Assembly (NCBI RefSeq): GCF_022815645.1
Contig: NZ_JALGRO010000001.1
Coordinates: 62,001-126,000 of the forward strand
Direction: 5' to 3'
DNA: 64,000 bases
Source of the DNA: Curtobacterium sp. VKM Ac-2922
GTDB lineage: Bacteria > Actinomycetota > Actinomycetes > Actinomycetales > Microbacteriaceae
Shown here: one piece after another, positions 54,024 to 63,422 of the stretch
Numbering within the stretch: position 1 is the stretch's first letter
How the letters are laid out: each line of letters begins with the position of its first letter
Notes under the pieces: model-generated
Told to the model about the DNA's origin: nothing
Databases searched by the model: none
Seen by the model: the letters and a program-made list of their open reading frames with translations, nothing else
Position numbers and translations under genes: made by a program

Positions 54024-54347
54024 ATGGATGACGACGAATTCGACGACTACGACCGCGAGGTCGAGCTCGCCCTCTACCGTGAGTACCGCGACGTCGTGGC
54101 GCAGTTCCGCTACGTGGTCGAGACCGAGCGGCGGTTCTACCTGGCGAACGAGGTGGAACTCGCCCGACGCGACACCGAGCACGACTTCTACTTCGAACTG
54201 ACGATGAACGACGTCTGGGTCTGGGACGTCTACCGTTCCGACCGGTTCGTGAAGTCCGTCCGCGTGCTCACGTTCAAGGACGTGAATGTCGAGGAACTCA
54301 CCACGCGGGAACTCGAACTCCCGAAGGAACTCGCACTCGACGAGTGA
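54024..54347 (+). CDS. DUF2469 family protein
   Basis: 107 residues from ATG 54024, very acidic (begins MDDDEFDDYDREVELALYRE). The conserved core is QFRYVVETERRFYLAN and FTLTMNDVWVWD-like sequence (here FELTMNDVWVWDVYRSD). A small actinobacteria-specific family of unknown function, usually next to rnhB as here. Confidence 0.93.
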   Translation: MDDDEFDDYDREVELALYREYRDVVAQFRYVVETERRFYLANEVELARRDTEHDFYFELTMNDVWVWDVYRSDRFVKSVRVLTFKDVNVEELTTRELELPKELALDE

Positions 54348-54443
54348 TCGTCGCTTTCTCTTCCGTGCACGTCCTCCGGTATTTCCGACAAATGCACGGT
54401 ACGCTGGCGGGGATTTCCCGTCCCCACCAGCAAGGAGAACACA

Positions 54444-54794
54444 ATGGCACAGAAGGTCACCGTGCAGCTCGTCGACGACCTCGACGACTCGCCGATCACC
54501 CCGGGTGACGGTCGCACCGTCGAATTCGCATTCGACGGCTCCACCTACGAGATCGACCTGTCGAACGACAATGTCGACAAGTTCCGCGACTCGATCTCCG
54601 ACTACATCGCCGCCGCACGCAAGGTGAGCGGTCGCCGCACCGGTGGAACGGCAGCCCCGAAGTCCGCTCCCAAGCGCGGCAACTCGGAAGAACTCGCAAA
54701 GGTCCGTGAATGGGCCAAGGAGAACGGGTACGACGTCTCGACCCGCGGCCGTATCTCCACCCAGGTGCAGGAAGCGTACGCAGCCGCACACTGA
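54444..54794 (+). CDS. lsr2: Lsr2 nucleoid-associated protein
   Basis: 116 residues. N-terminal dimerisation domain starts MAQKVTVQLVDDLDDSP; the C-terminal DNA-binding domain is REWAKENGYDVSTRGRIST with the AT-hook-like RGRI. Lsr2 is an H-NS-like silencer of AT-rich, often acquired, DNA in actinobacteria. GGAG precedes the ATG. It has its own terminator. Confidence 0.97.
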   Translation: MAQKVTVQLVDDLDDSPITPGDGRTVEFAFDGSTYEIDLSNDNVDKFRDSISDYIAAARKVSGRRTGGTAAPKSAPKRGNSEELAKVREWAKENGYDVSTRGRISTQVQEAYAAAH

Positions 54795-54808
54795 TCTCCC
54801 GCTCCACC

Positions 54809-54843
54809 GGAACCCGATCGGCCTCCGTGGCCGGTCGGGTTCC
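54809..54843 (+). terminator. lsr2 terminator
   Basis: 15-base stem with one mismatch (GGAACCCGATCGGCC with its partner) and a TCCGT loop, 15 bases after the lsr2 stop. Confidence 0.8.
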
Positions 54844-54935
54844 GTCGTTCCTGCACAGGTCGTCGTCAGTGGCATTCCGTCCACAGATTGCGGTGGCTTC
54901 GCTCGTGGCGCATCGGTGATCGCGACGCTGGGCTC

Positions 54936-55289
54936 ATGGGAACAGCGGAAATGGGCGCTCGGGGCGAGGACATCGCGGTCGACTGGCTCGAACAGCACGG
55001 ATTCACGATCGTCGACCGCAACTGGCGCTGCGCTCGCGGCGAAGTCGACATCGTGGCGCGACATCAGGACGGACTCGTCTTCGTCGAGGTGAAGACGCGC
55101 AGCGGTGTCGTGGGCGGTCATCCGCTCGAAGCGATCACCCGGACGAAACTCCGACGGCTCCGGCATCTCGTCCCGGCGTGGTTCGCCGCACACCCGGAGC
55201 ACACCGCCGGCCACATCCGCATCGATGCCGTGGCGGTGCACCTCATCGCCGACCGAGCGATCGTCGAGCACGTCGAGGCCCTCGTATGA
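54936..55289 (+). CDS. yraN: YraN family (UPF0102) endonuclease-fold protein
   Basis: 117 residues from ATG 54936. Core is GARGEDIAVDWLEQHGFTIVDRNWRC-type sequence, then GEVDIVARHQDGLVFVEVKTRS, a restriction-endonuclease-like fold with D and ExK. Function is unproven. It heads the yraN-comM-dprA-xer block and couples to comM by ATGA. Confidence 0.93.
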   Translation: MGTAEMGARGEDIAVDWLEQHGFTIVDRNWRCARGEVDIVARHQDGLVFVEVKTRSGVVGGHPLEAITRTKLRRLRHLVPAWFAAHPEHTAGHIRIDAVAVHLIADRAIVEHVEALV

Positions 55290-56818
55290 GCGACATCGGT
55301 CGGTCGGCGGCGGTGGCGCTGCTCGGGGTGAGCGGGCGACTCGTCGAGGTCGAGGCCCACCTGACCAGCCAGCTGCCGGGCTTCAGCATCATCGGGCTGC
55401 CGGACACCTCGCTCGGCGAAGCCCGCGAACGTGTCCGGTCCGCGGCAGCCAATGCCGGCTGCCCGCTGCCGGCACGTCGCATCACGGTGAACCTCACGCC
55501 CGCGGCGATCCCGAAGCGCGGTTCCGGGTTCGACCTGGCGATCGCGATGGCCGTGCTCGCCGCGGCAGGGACGGCACCACGTGCGTCGGGCCGCGTCGTC
55601 TACGTCGGTGAACTCGGGCTCGACGGACGGGTCCGGCCCGTTCCCGGCGTGATCCCGATGGTGCTCGCTGCTCGCGACGCCGGCGCCGACCGGATCGTCG
55701 TCCCGATCGGCAACCTCGACGAAGCACGTGTCGTCCCCGGGGTCGTCGTGCACGGTGTCGACTCGCTCCGCGGTGCAGCGATCGACGCGGGGGCACTGCT
55801 GCAGCCCGTCCACGTCGACCCGGTCCTGACGACGAGCGTGCCCGAGAGCGTGCGGCCCACCGCCGAACTCGGCGACGTCGTCGGCAACGAGATCGGCGTG
55901 CGGGCGATGCTCACCGCTGCTGCCGGTGGTCACCACGTGCTGCTGCTCGGACCACCCGGCGCCGGCAAGACCATGCTCGCCGAGCGGCTCCCCGGGATCC
56001 TACCCGACCTGCAGTCCGATGCCGCGCTGGAAGTCGCGGCGGTGCGGTCCGTCGCCGGCCTGGGCGCCCGGTCGTGGACGACCCGCCCGCCGTGGGAAGC
56101 GCCGCACCACTCGGCGTCGGCGATCGCGCTCATCGGCGGCGGCTCCGGCACCATCCGTCCCGGTGCGGTGTCCCGCGCGACCCGTGGCGTGCTGTTCCTC
56201 GACGAGGCGCCGGAGTTCCCCCGAGCGGTGCTCGACGCACTGCGGCAACCGCTGGAGTCCGGCCGCATCACGGTGCACCGGGCCGCGGGGTCGGCCGAGT
56301 TCCCGGCGCGGTGCCAGGTCGTCCTGGCGGCGAACCCGTGCCCCTGCGGCCACGCCGGCAGCCGACCCGATCTCGGTGGTCCGGTGTGCGAGTGCACGGC
56401 GACGACGGTGCGGCGGTACCTGGGTCGGATGTCGGGGCCGCTGCTCGACCGCATCGACATCCGGGTGCAGGTCCCTCGGGTCACCACCGCGGTGATGCGT
56501 CGCGGCGACGGGACGACCCCGACCACGGCCGAGGCCCGGCTCACGGTCGAAGCGGCACGGTCTCGGATGACCGATCGACTGGCCGACACGGCGTGGACGC
56601 GCAATGCCGACGTGCCCGGTGCCTGGCTGCGCGGACCGGGGCGTGCCGAGGCGGGGGCGACCGCGGTCCTCGACCGCGGACTCGAACTCGGCACCCTGAC
56701 CATGCGCGGGTGGGACCGCGTGATGCGTCTGGCCTGGACCATCGCGGACCTCGGCGACGTGGAGCGCCCCGGTCGTGCACAGGTGACCGCTGCGCTCGCC
56801 CTGCGGGGTGGACTGTGA
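55286..56818 (+). CDS. comM: YifB/ComM Mg-chelatase-like AAA ATPase
   Basis: 510 residues from ATG 55286. The N-terminal Lon-like domain has VEAHLTSQLPGFSIIGLPD; the AAA core has Walker A GPPGAGKTMLAERLPG, Walker B VLFLDEAPEF and a zinc-type NPCPCGHAGS. ComM is a hexameric helicase aiding branch migration during natural transformation. With dprA downstream and comEA/comEC elsewhere in the window it argues for DNA uptake ability. Confidence 0.94.
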   Translation: MSDIGRSAAVALLGVSGRLVEVEAHLTSQLPGFSIIGLPDTSLGEARERVRSAAANAGCPLPARRITVNLTPAAIPKRGSGFDLAIAMAVLAAAGTAPRASGRVVYVGELGLDGRVRPVPGVIPMVLAARDAGADRIVVPIGNLDEARVVPGVVVHGVDSLRGAAIDAGALLQPVHVDPVLTTSVPESVRPTAELGDVVGNEIGVRAMLTAAAGGHHVLLLGPPGAGKTMLAERLPGILPDLQSDAALEVAAVRSVAGLGARSWTTRPPWEAPHHSASAIALIGGGSGTIRPGAVSRATRGVLFLDEAPEFPRAVLDALRQPLESGRITVHRAAGSAEFPARCQVVLAANPCPCGHAGSRPDLGGPVCECTATTVRRYLGRMSGPLLDRIDIRVQVPRVTTAVMRRGDGTTPTTAEARLTVEAARSRMTDRLADTAWTRNADVPGAWLRGPGRAEAGATAVLDRGLELGTLTMRGWDRVMRLAWTIADLGDVERPGRAQVTAALALRGGL

Positions 56819-58047
56819 CCGGGCAGGTCGGGGCGGTCGATGCCGAGGCCGCCGCTCGCGTGGCATGGAGCACGCTCATCGAGCCCGGCGACGCCGCCGC
56901 TGGCGTCCTCGTGACGACGCTCGGCGCCGAACGGTCTCTGGCGCTCGTGACCGGGAAGGACCCCGTGCGTGCCGTCGTCGCCGCGCTGCAGTCGTCGGGC
57001 GGTGTGGACGTGACGTCGATCGACGACGTCGTGGCCAGCGCGGTGGAACGCTGGCGCCCTCGGTTCCGGCGAGCCGATGCTGCTCGCGTGCTCGATGCGG
57101 CCACGGCGGTCGGTGCATCGCTGGTGGTCCCCGGCGACCCGGATTGGCCCGGCGGGCTCGACGACCTGGGAGTGCACGCGCCGATGGTGCTCTGGCGTCG
57201 CGGCCGGCCGCGTGGTGGCCAGCCGCCGGTGGTGGAACGCCCGTGTCTGTCGGTCGTCGGCGCGCGGTCGAACACGCTAGCGGGCGCCGAGGCCTGCGCC
57301 GAGATCACCTCGGCGGCGGCGGACGCCGGGTGCACGACGGTGAGCGGGGGCGCGTACGGGATCGACGCCGTGGCGCACCGGGTCGCGATCGCCGCGGGGA
57401 CTCCCACCATCGCGGTGCTGGCCGGCGGGATCGACCAGCTCTACCCGGCCGGACACGTCGAGCTGCTCGGCAACGTCGGTCGGCAGGGGATGCTGCTGGC
57501 GGAGTCGCCCCCGGGCACACCGCCCACGCGATGGCGGTTCCTGGCGCGCAACCGGCTGATCGCGGCGCTCGGGCACGCGGTCGTGGTGGTCGAGGCCGGT
57601 GCCCGGTCCGGGGCCCTCAACACCGCGCACCACGGGGCGCAGCTCGGACGTCCGGTGTTCGCCGTCCCCGGGGCGTTCACGTCACCGGCATCCGTCGGGT
57701 GCCACCGGCTCGTGGCCGACGGCGTGGCGCAGCTGGCGGTGCACCCGCAGGACCCCGTTCGTGCTGCCGTGGCGGTCCATCACGGGGGAGACCCCAAGGA
57801 CCTGTCGGCGCCGCTCACGTCGGCGATCGTCGACCCCGAGGTGGTCCGTGTGGTCGATGCGCTCGGCCGTCGTCCCGTGACGGTCGTCGACGTCGCGGAG
57901 CGGTCGGGGCTGTCGGTCGCGGCCGCGACGGATGCGCTCGCCTTGGCGGAGCTGCAGGGGATCGTCGAGCGACGCACCGACGGGTGGGTGCTCGGAGCAG
58001 CGGGTCGGACAGGGACCACCGGTCGTGTCACGGGGCGGCGCGCATGA
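56815..58047 (+). CDS. dprA: DNA-processing protein DprA
   Basis: 410 residues, GTG overlapping the comM stop. Extended Rossmann core has CLSVVGARSNTLAGAE, VSGGAYGIDAVAHRVA, AVLAGGIDQLYPAGH, RFLARNRLIAAL and VVEAGARSGALNTA. The C-terminal winged helix (ALGRRPVTVVDVAERSGLS) is present. DprA loads RecA on incoming single strands. Confidence 0.96.
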   Translation: MTGQVGAVDAEAAARVAWSTLIEPGDAAAGVLVTTLGAERSLALVTGKDPVRAVVAALQSSGGVDVTSIDDVVASAVERWRPRFRRADAARVLDAATAVGASLVVPGDPDWPGGLDDLGVHAPMVLWRRGRPRGGQPPVVERPCLSVVGARSNTLAGAEACAEITSAAADAGCTTVSGGAYGIDAVAHRVAIAAGTPTIAVLAGGIDQLYPAGHVELLGNVGRQGMLLAESPPGTPPTRWRFLARNRLIAALGHAVVVVEAGARSGALNTAHHGAQLGRPVFAVPGAFTSPASVGCHRLVADGVAQLAVHPQDPVRAAVAVHHGGDPKDLSAPLTSAIVDPEVVRVVDALGRRPVTVVDVAERSGLSVAAATDALALAELQGIVERRTDGWVLGAAGRTGTTGRVTGRRA

Positions 58048-58067
58048 GTGGACGCACTGCCGCCGCC

Positions 58068-58073
58068 TACGCT
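58068..58073 (+). promoter_or_regulatory. Candidate -10 of a leaderless promoter for the Xer gene
   Basis: TACGCT followed by seven bases and ATG 58081, the same arrangement as at 5021-5034. No ribosome binding site precedes the ATG. Confidence 0.4.
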
Positions 58074-58080
58074 GAGCCGC

Positions 58081-59007
58081 ATGGGACACGACGGCGGGAG
58101 GCTCGGTGCGGCGGTCGACGCGTTCCTGAACCACGCCGCGCACGGGCGGGGCTTGAGCGACCAGACGGTGCGGGCGTACCGGGGGGACCTCGAGGACCTC
58201 CAGCGGTTCAGTGCTGCGCGGGGCGTCGAGCGGGTCGAAGCGCTGTCGCTCGACGTCCTGCGAGACTGGCTGTGGGCGGGCAACGAGCGCGGACTCGCCC
58301 GGTCGAGCATCGCGCGGCGCTCGTCCTCGGTCCGGGCGTTCACCCGGTGGGCCAGTGAGACCGGGCTCGTGGGGACCGACCCGGGCGTGCGCCTGCGAGC
58401 CCCCAAGGGTGCGGCCCACCTGCCCCGGGTCGTCTCCGAGGACCAGGTCCGCACGCTGCTCGACGGGCTGTCGGCCCGGGCGGCCACCGACGACCCGGGG
58501 GCGCTCCGCGACCTGGCGCTCGTCGAACTGCTGTACGCCGCAGCCATCCGGGTCAGCGAGCTGGTGGGCATCGACGAGCGGGACCTGGACCGCACACGAC
58601 TGACGGTGCGCGTGCTCGGCAAGGGCGGCAAGGAACGGGTGGTGCCGTTCGGTGTTCCCGCGCGCGACGCGATCGAGGCGTGGTCGGATCGCGGACGTCC
58701 GACGTTGCTCGCGCGCGCCGCAGCCCCGACGGACGCCTTGTTCCTGGGGGATCGCGGCGCGCGGCTCGGGGTCCGGAGCGCCTACCGCATCGTCGCGCGG
58801 CTGTTGCAGGACCTGCCCGGCGAGGGGCCGAGCGGACCGCACACCTTCCGGCACACGGCAGCGACGCACCTGCTGGACGGGGGAGCAGACCTGCGTGCGG
58901 TGCAGGAGCTGCTCGGGCACGCCAGCCTCGGCACGACGCAGATCTACACGCACGTGTCGTCGGCCCGGCTGCGCGAGGTGTACCGGACGGCCCACCCCCG
59001 GGCGTGA
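58081..59007 (+). CDS. xerC: Tyrosine recombinase XerC-like
   Basis: 308 residues from ATG 58081; a GTG at 58048 would add 11. N-terminal SAM-like domain starts [16 protein letters not shown]. Catalytic residues lie in [11 protein letters not shown] (Arg), [11 protein letters not shown] (Lys), [12 protein letters not shown] (His, Arg) and [15 protein letters not shown] (His, Tyr). Xer enzymes resolve chromosome dimers at dif. XerC or XerD is not decided by sequence alone; position after dprA favours XerC. Confidence 0.92.
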   Translation: MGHDGGRLGAAVDAFLNHAAHGRGLSDQTVRAYRGDLEDLQRFSAARGVERVEALSLDVLRDWLWAGNERGLARSSIARRSSSVRAFTRWASETGLVGTDPGVRLRAPKGAAHLPRVVSEDQVRTLLDGLSARAATDDPGALRDLALVELLYAAAIRVSELVGIDERDLDRTRLTVRVLGKGGKERVVPFGVPARDAIEAWSDRGRPTLLARAAAPTDALFLGDRGARLGVRSAYRIVARLLQDLPGEGPSGPHTFRHTAATHLLDGGADLRAVQELLGHASLGTTQIYTHVSSARLREVYRTAHPRA

Positions 59008-59045
59008 CCGCCGGACCCCGGCTCACGTGACCGCCGGACCAGGGC

Positions 59046-59579
59046 TCACCCCGGCCATGCGGACGCCGGCAGCAGCACGGGCCACTCCGCCGCCGGCAGG
59101 TAGGGCGTCGGGTCGACGTAGCGGTCGTCGAGCCGGGCGCCCAGGTGCAGGCACGGCGCCACAGCCGGGCAGTGCCCCACAGCGACCGCGCCGACGGCGT
59201 CCCCCTGCGACACCGTGTCACCCTTCGTGACCGAGGGCTCGACCGAGTCCAGGGTGCTGACCAGCCCCGACCCGTGGTCGATCGTCACGACACCACGACC
59301 GGCGACCGAGCCCGCGAACGTCACGACCCCGTCGTCCACCGCCACGGCCGGTGTGCCGAGCGCCGCGCCGACGTCGATGCCGCGGTGGCCGGCCCCGTAG
59401 TCGCTGTCGGGGGCTTCCCACGGTCGCTCGACCACACGGCTGTCGGTCGGCCACACCCACGGTGCGACGTCGCGGGCACCCGCACCCAGCGGCGCCGACG
59501 TCGCCGCCGACGGTGCCGTGGTGTGGGCGGCGACGAGCACCGCGACGGCGGTGGCGACGGAGATGGTGAGCCGGTCCAT
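59046..59579 (-). CDS. M23 family metallopeptidase (secreted)
   Basis: 177 residues from ATG 59579. N-terminal signal peptide (LTISVATAVAVLVAAHTT), then a peptidase M23/LytM domain with GHRGIDVGAALGTP (first His and Asp) and CLHLGARLDDRYVDP (second His). Likely cuts peptidoglycan cross-links. It is convergent with the Xer gene, in the usual actinobacterial place upstream of rpsB. Confidence 0.9.
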   Translation of the reverse strand: MDRLTISVATAVAVLVAAHTTAPSAATSAPLGAGARDVAPWVWPTDSRVVERPWEAPDSDYGAGHRGIDVGAALGTPAVAVDDGVVTFAGSVAGRGVVTIDHGSGLVSTLDSVEPSVTKGDTVSQGDAVGAVAVGHCPAVAPCLHLGARLDDRYVDPTPYLPAAEWPVLLPASAWPG

Positions 59580-59731
59580 GGACCCAGCGTCGGGGAAGCG
59601 CCGCACCGTCCTGGCCGGGCGGGCCGATCTGTGGAGGCCGGGCCGAGCCTCCAGGCTGTGCAGGAGCGAGCACGGCGACGCCCCACCCGGCGTGCCGGCA
59701 CGGGCACCGGAGGGCCGATCGCGACCCGGTT

Positions 59732-59760
59732 ATGACCACCGGCCGATCGGAGAGTACAGT
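59732..59760 (+). promoter_or_regulatory. Candidate promoter of the sugar transporter gene
   Basis: ATGACC-N17-TACAGT, about 100 bases before the GTG start. GGCCGATCG is directly repeated at 59713 and 59741, the second copy lying in the spacer, so it could be an operator. Confidence 0.5.
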
Positions 59761-59863
59761 CGGGGCCGCTCCGGACCACGCAACGCCGCTCGGACGGCGA
59801 ACCAGCCGATCCACCGGGGCACCGTGCCCACACAGCAGCACGGCGGCAGAACCCAGGAGCATC

Positions 59864-61309
59864 GTGAGCACCTCAGCGACCGGGCACGGCGAAGACCGTG
59901 CGTTCAAGGGGAAGGTCACCGCGTTCGCCATCGCTGCGGCGGTCGGCGGCTTCCTGTTCGGGTTCGACTCGTCCGTCATCAACGGCGCGGTCGACGCGAT
60001 CAAGGGCGAGTTCTCGCTGTCCGAGGGTGCCAGCGGGTTCGCCGTCGCCTCGGCCCTGATCGGCTGTGCGTTCGGTGCGTTCTTCGCCGGTCGCCTGGCG
60101 GACCGCTGGGGCCGCACACGCGTGATGTTCTGGGCCGCGGTGCTGTTCTTCGTCAGCTCGATCGGTGCCGGGTTCGCGTTCGCGACCTGGGACTTCGTGA
60201 TCTGGCGTCTCGTCGGCGGCCTGGGCATCGGGACCGCGTCGGTCATCGCGCCGGCCTACATCTCCGAGGTCGCACCGAAGCAGATCCGCGGTCGCCTGGC
60301 CTCGTTCCAGCAGCTCGCGATCACGCTCGGTATCTTCGCCGCCCTGCTGTCGGACCAGTTCTTCGCCGTCACCGCTGGCGGCGCGTCCGAGGTCATCGCC
60401 GGTCTGCCCGCGTGGCGCTGGATGTTCCTGGTCGGCGTGATCCCGTCGGTCGTCTACGGCATCCTGGCGATCACCCTGCCGGAGTCCCCGCGCTTCCTGC
60501 TGGCGAACGGCCGCAAGGACGATGCGCGCGACGTCATGACCAAGATCGTCCCGCAGGACACCGTCAACACCAGCCTGGAGGAGATCCAGGACGGCATCGA
60601 CAAGGAAGCGAACGAGAAGAAGGGGACGATCCGGGGCAACCGCTTCGGGCTGATGCCCATCGTCTGGGTCGGCATCATCCTGGCCGTGCTGCAGCAGTTC
60701 GTCGGCATCAACGTGATCTTCTACTACTCGACCACGCTGTGGCAGGCGGTCGGGTTCAAGGAGAGCGACTCGTTCCTCATCTCCACGATCACCTCGGTGG
60801 TCAACGTCGCGGTGACGTTCATCGCGATCTTCCTGGTCGACAAGGTCGGGCGGAAGCCGCTGCTGGTGTCCGGCTCGGCCGGCATGTTCGTCTCGCTGCT
60901 GATGGTCGCGATCGCGTTCTCGCAGGCGACCATCGACAAGGCCGGCGACCCGCACCTGCCCGGCGCCTGGGGCGTCATCGCGCTGGTCTTCGCGAACCTG
61001 TTCGTCGTGTCGTTCGGCGCGACGTGGGGCCCGCTCATGTGGGTGCTGCTCGGTGAGATGTTCCCGAACCGCATCCGTGCGACCGCGCTCGGCGTCGGTT
61101 CCGCGGCGAACTGGGTGGCGAACTTCATCGTCACGATCACGTTCCCGGTGCTGTCCGGCTTCAACCTCGCGGTGACCTACGGCATCTACGCGCTCTTCGC
61201 GCTGCTGTCGTTCTTCTTCGTGCTCGCCAAGATCCCGGAGACCAAGGGCCGTTCGCTCGAGGAGATGGGCATCACGGCCGAAGGCGACACGGTCGACGCC
61301 AAGGCGTAG
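59864..61309 (+). CDS. Sugar porter family MFS transporter
   Basis: 481 residues from GTG 59864 with AGGAG upstream. Twelve helices and sugar-porter motifs GRLADRWGRTR (loop 2-3), PESPRFLLANGRKDDAR, QQFVGINVIFYYS, DKVGRKPLL (loop 8-9) and IPETKGRSLEEM. It probably takes up a sugar such as xylose, glucose or inositol by proton symport. The substrate cannot be settled. Terminated by a strong hairpin. Confidence 0.93.
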   Translation: MSTSATGHGEDRAFKGKVTAFAIAAAVGGFLFGFDSSVINGAVDAIKGEFSLSEGASGFAVASALIGCAFGAFFAGRLADRWGRTRVMFWAAVLFFVSSIGAGFAFATWDFVIWRLVGGLGIGTASVIAPAYISEVAPKQIRGRLASFQQLAITLGIFAALLSDQFFAVTAGGASEVIAGLPAWRWMFLVGVIPSVVYGILAITLPESPRFLLANGRKDDARDVMTKIVPQDTVNTSLEEIQDGIDKEANEKKGTIRGNRFGLMPIVWVGIILAVLQQFVGINVIFYYSTTLWQAVGFKESDSFLISTITSVVNVAVTFIAIFLVDKVGRKPLLVSGSAGMFVSLLMVAIAFSQATIDKAGDPHLPGAWGVIALVFANLFVVSFGATWGPLMWVLLGEMFPNRIRATALGVGSAANWVANFIVTITFPVLSGFNLAVTYGIYALFALLSFFFVLAKIPETKGRSLEEMGITAEGDTVDAKA

Positions 61310-61320
61310 CCCCGGCGCCA

Positions 61321-61365
61321 GACAGGAGGCACGGTGCGGGTCCGAACCGCATCGTGCCTCCTGTC
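61321..61365 (+). terminator. Terminator between the MFS gene and rpsB
   Basis: 19-base stem with one wobble (GACAGGAGGCACGGTGCGG and its partner) and a 7-base loop, 11 bases after the stop. Same hairpin family as at 9986 and 36437. Confidence 0.8.
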
Positions 61366-61371
61366 ATGTCC

Positions 61372-61380
61372 TGCTAGTAT
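61372..61380 (+). promoter_or_regulatory. Candidate rpsB promoter, extended -10
   Basis: TGCTAGTAT, a TG-n-TAnnaT extended -10, directly behind the terminator at 61321-61365 with no good -35. A start near 61387 would give a leader of about 180 bases before rpsB, room for autoregulation by S2. Confidence 0.5.
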
Positions 61381-61567
61381 CTCTGCAGCAGCGCGCTGAG
61401 CGCGCTGACTTCGCGTGTCCACGCAACGCACCCGATCACCGGTCCCGCTCTCGAGCGGGCGGTCGCGTGTCAGGGCACCAGGGATCGCGACCTCCGGTCG
61501 CAGTCGACACAACCGCACCAGGTGCACGGTCATGCCGTGCGCCGAGAACACAGAAGGAGGACGGCAC

Positions 61568-62506
61568 ATGGCCGTCGTCACCATCCGCCAGCTGCTCGAC
61601 AGCGGCGTCCACTTCGGACACCAGACCCGTCGGTGGAACCCGAAGGTGAAGCGATTCATCCTCGCCGAGCGCTCCGGCATCCACATCATCGACCTGCAGC
61701 AGTCGCTGGCCTACATCGACCGCGCGTACGACTTCGTCAAGGAGACGGTCTCGCACGGTGGCACGATCCTGTTCGTGGGCACCAAGAAGCAGGCCCAGGG
61801 CTCCATCGCCGAGCAGGCGATGCGCGTCGGCCAGCCGTACGTCAACCAGCGTTGGCTCGGCGGTCTGCTCACGAACTTCCAGACGGTCTCCAAGCGCCTG
61901 GCGCGCATGAAGGAGCTCGAGGAGATCGACTTCGACGACACGACGAAGGGCTTCACCAAGAAGGAGCTCCTCATCAAGAAGCGCGAGCTGGACAAGCTCC
62001 ACAAGACCCTCGGTGGCATCCGCAACCTCACGCGGACCCCGAGCGCGCTCTGGATCGTCGACACCAAGAAGGAGCACCTCGCCGTCGACGAGGCGCAGAA
62101 GCTCGGGATCCCGGTCATCGGCATCCTCGACACCAACTGCGACCCCGACGAGATCGCCTACCCGATCCCGGGCAACGACGACGCGATCCGCTCCGTCGGC
62201 CTGCTGACCCGCATCATCGCCGACGCCGCTGCCGAGGGTCTCAAGACCCGTCACAACGGTGGCGACGACGACGAGGCCACCGAGCCCCTCGCCGAGTGGG
62301 AGCAGGAGCTCCTGGGCGGCGACACCGCCGCTCCGGTAGCCACGGAGACCCCGGCCGCTGCCGCCTCCGAGACCCCGGTCGAGGAGAACGACGCCGACGC
62401 GCAGGTCGCAGCGAAGGAGATCGGCGAGCCGATCGCCGACGACGCCAAGAACGCGGAGCCGACCGCCGAGGCCGAGGCCGCCGCGGAGACCACCCCCGCC
62501 GAGTGA
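61568..62506 (+). CDS. rpsB: 30S ribosomal protein S2
   Basis: 312 residues from ATG 61568 with GGAGG upstream. Begins [29 protein letters not shown] and holds [14 protein letters not shown] sequence ([11 protein letters not shown]). The last 60 residues are an Ala/Glu/Thr-rich acidic tail common in actinobacteria. First gene of rpsB-tsf. Confidence 0.98.
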   Translation: MAVVTIRQLLDSGVHFGHQTRRWNPKVKRFILAERSGIHIIDLQQSLAYIDRAYDFVKETVSHGGTILFVGTKKQAQGSIAEQAMRVGQPYVNQRWLGGLLTNFQTVSKRLARMKELEEIDFDDTTKGFTKKELLIKKRELDKLHKTLGGIRNLTRTPSALWIVDTKKEHLAVDEAQKLGIPVIGILDTNCDPDEIAYPIPGNDDAIRSVGLLTRIIADAAAEGLKTRHNGGDDDEATEPLAEWEQELLGGDTAAPVATETPAAAASETPVEENDADAQVAAKEIGEPIADDAKNAEPTAEAEAAAETTPAE

Positions 62507-62594
62507 GTGTCCGAGGGCGCCGGGCCGTCTGGCCCGGCGCCCTCGACGCCGCTCTCCCCTCCACACACGCACAGTCCAGAAAGGACGCCAGTCA

Positions 62595-63422
62595 ATGGCA
62601 AACTTCACCGCACAGGACGTGAAGAAGCTCCGCGAGGACCTCGGGGCCGGCATGATGGACGCGAAGAACGCGCTCGTCGAGGCCGACGGCGACTACGACA
62701 AGGCCGTCGAGCTGCTCCGCATCAAGGGTGCCAAGGCCGTCGCCAAGCGCGATGACCGGGCCACCTCCGAGGGTGTCGTCGTCGCGACGGCCGACAACGG
62801 TGCCGCCACCGTCGTCGAGCTCGCCAGCGAGACCGACTTCGTCGCGAAGAACGAGAAGTTCACCACGCTCGCCGACAAGGTCCTCGGGGCCGTCGCCGCT
62901 GCGGGTGCAACCGACGTCGCGTCGGCCAACCAGGCGCCGCTCGAGGGCAAGACCGTCCTCGAGGTCGTCAACGAGAGCGCCGCGGCGCTCGGCGAGAAGC
63001 TCGAGGTCCGCACGGTCCGCCGTGTCGAGGGCTCGGCCTTCGAGATCTACCTGCACAAGACCAGCCAGGACCTGCCGCCGCAGATCGCCGTCGTCGTCGC
63101 CTACCAGGGTGACAACGCCGCCGAGGCACGTTCCATCGCGCAGCACGTCGCGTTCGCGAACCCGTCGTACCTCACCCGCGACGAGGTCCCGACCGAGGCG
63201 ATCGAGAAGGAGCGCGCGACCGTCGAGGCGATCACGCGTGAAGAGGGCAAGCCCGAGGCCGCCCTCCCGAAGATCGTCGAGGGTCGCGTCAACGCCTTCA
63301 TCAAGGGCATCGCGCTGCTCGACCAGGACTACGCGAAGGACAACAAGATCTCCGTCGCGAAGGCCGCCGAGAACGCCGGCATCACGATCCAGGGCTTCGC
63401 TCGCGTCAAGGTCGGCGCGTAA
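62595..63422 (+). CDS. tsf: Elongation factor Ts
   Basis: 275 residues. Signature MANFTAQDVKKLREDLGAGMMDAKNAL, then ETDFVAKNEKF and YLHKTSQDLPPQIAVVVAY. It is the guanine nucleotide exchange factor of EF-Tu. AAAGGA precedes the start. Terminated by a canonical hairpin. Confidence 0.98.
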   Translation: MANFTAQDVKKLREDLGAGMMDAKNALVEADGDYDKAVELLRIKGAKAVAKRDDRATSEGVVVATADNGAATVVELASETDFVAKNEKFTTLADKVLGAVAAAGATDVASANQAPLEGKTVLEVVNESAAALGEKLEVRTVRRVEGSAFEIYLHKTSQDLPPQIAVVVAYQGDNAAEARSIAQHVAFANPSYLTRDEVPTEAIEKERATVEAITREEGKPEAALPKIVEGRVNAFIKGIALLDQDYAKDNKISVAKAAENAGITIQGFARVKVGA

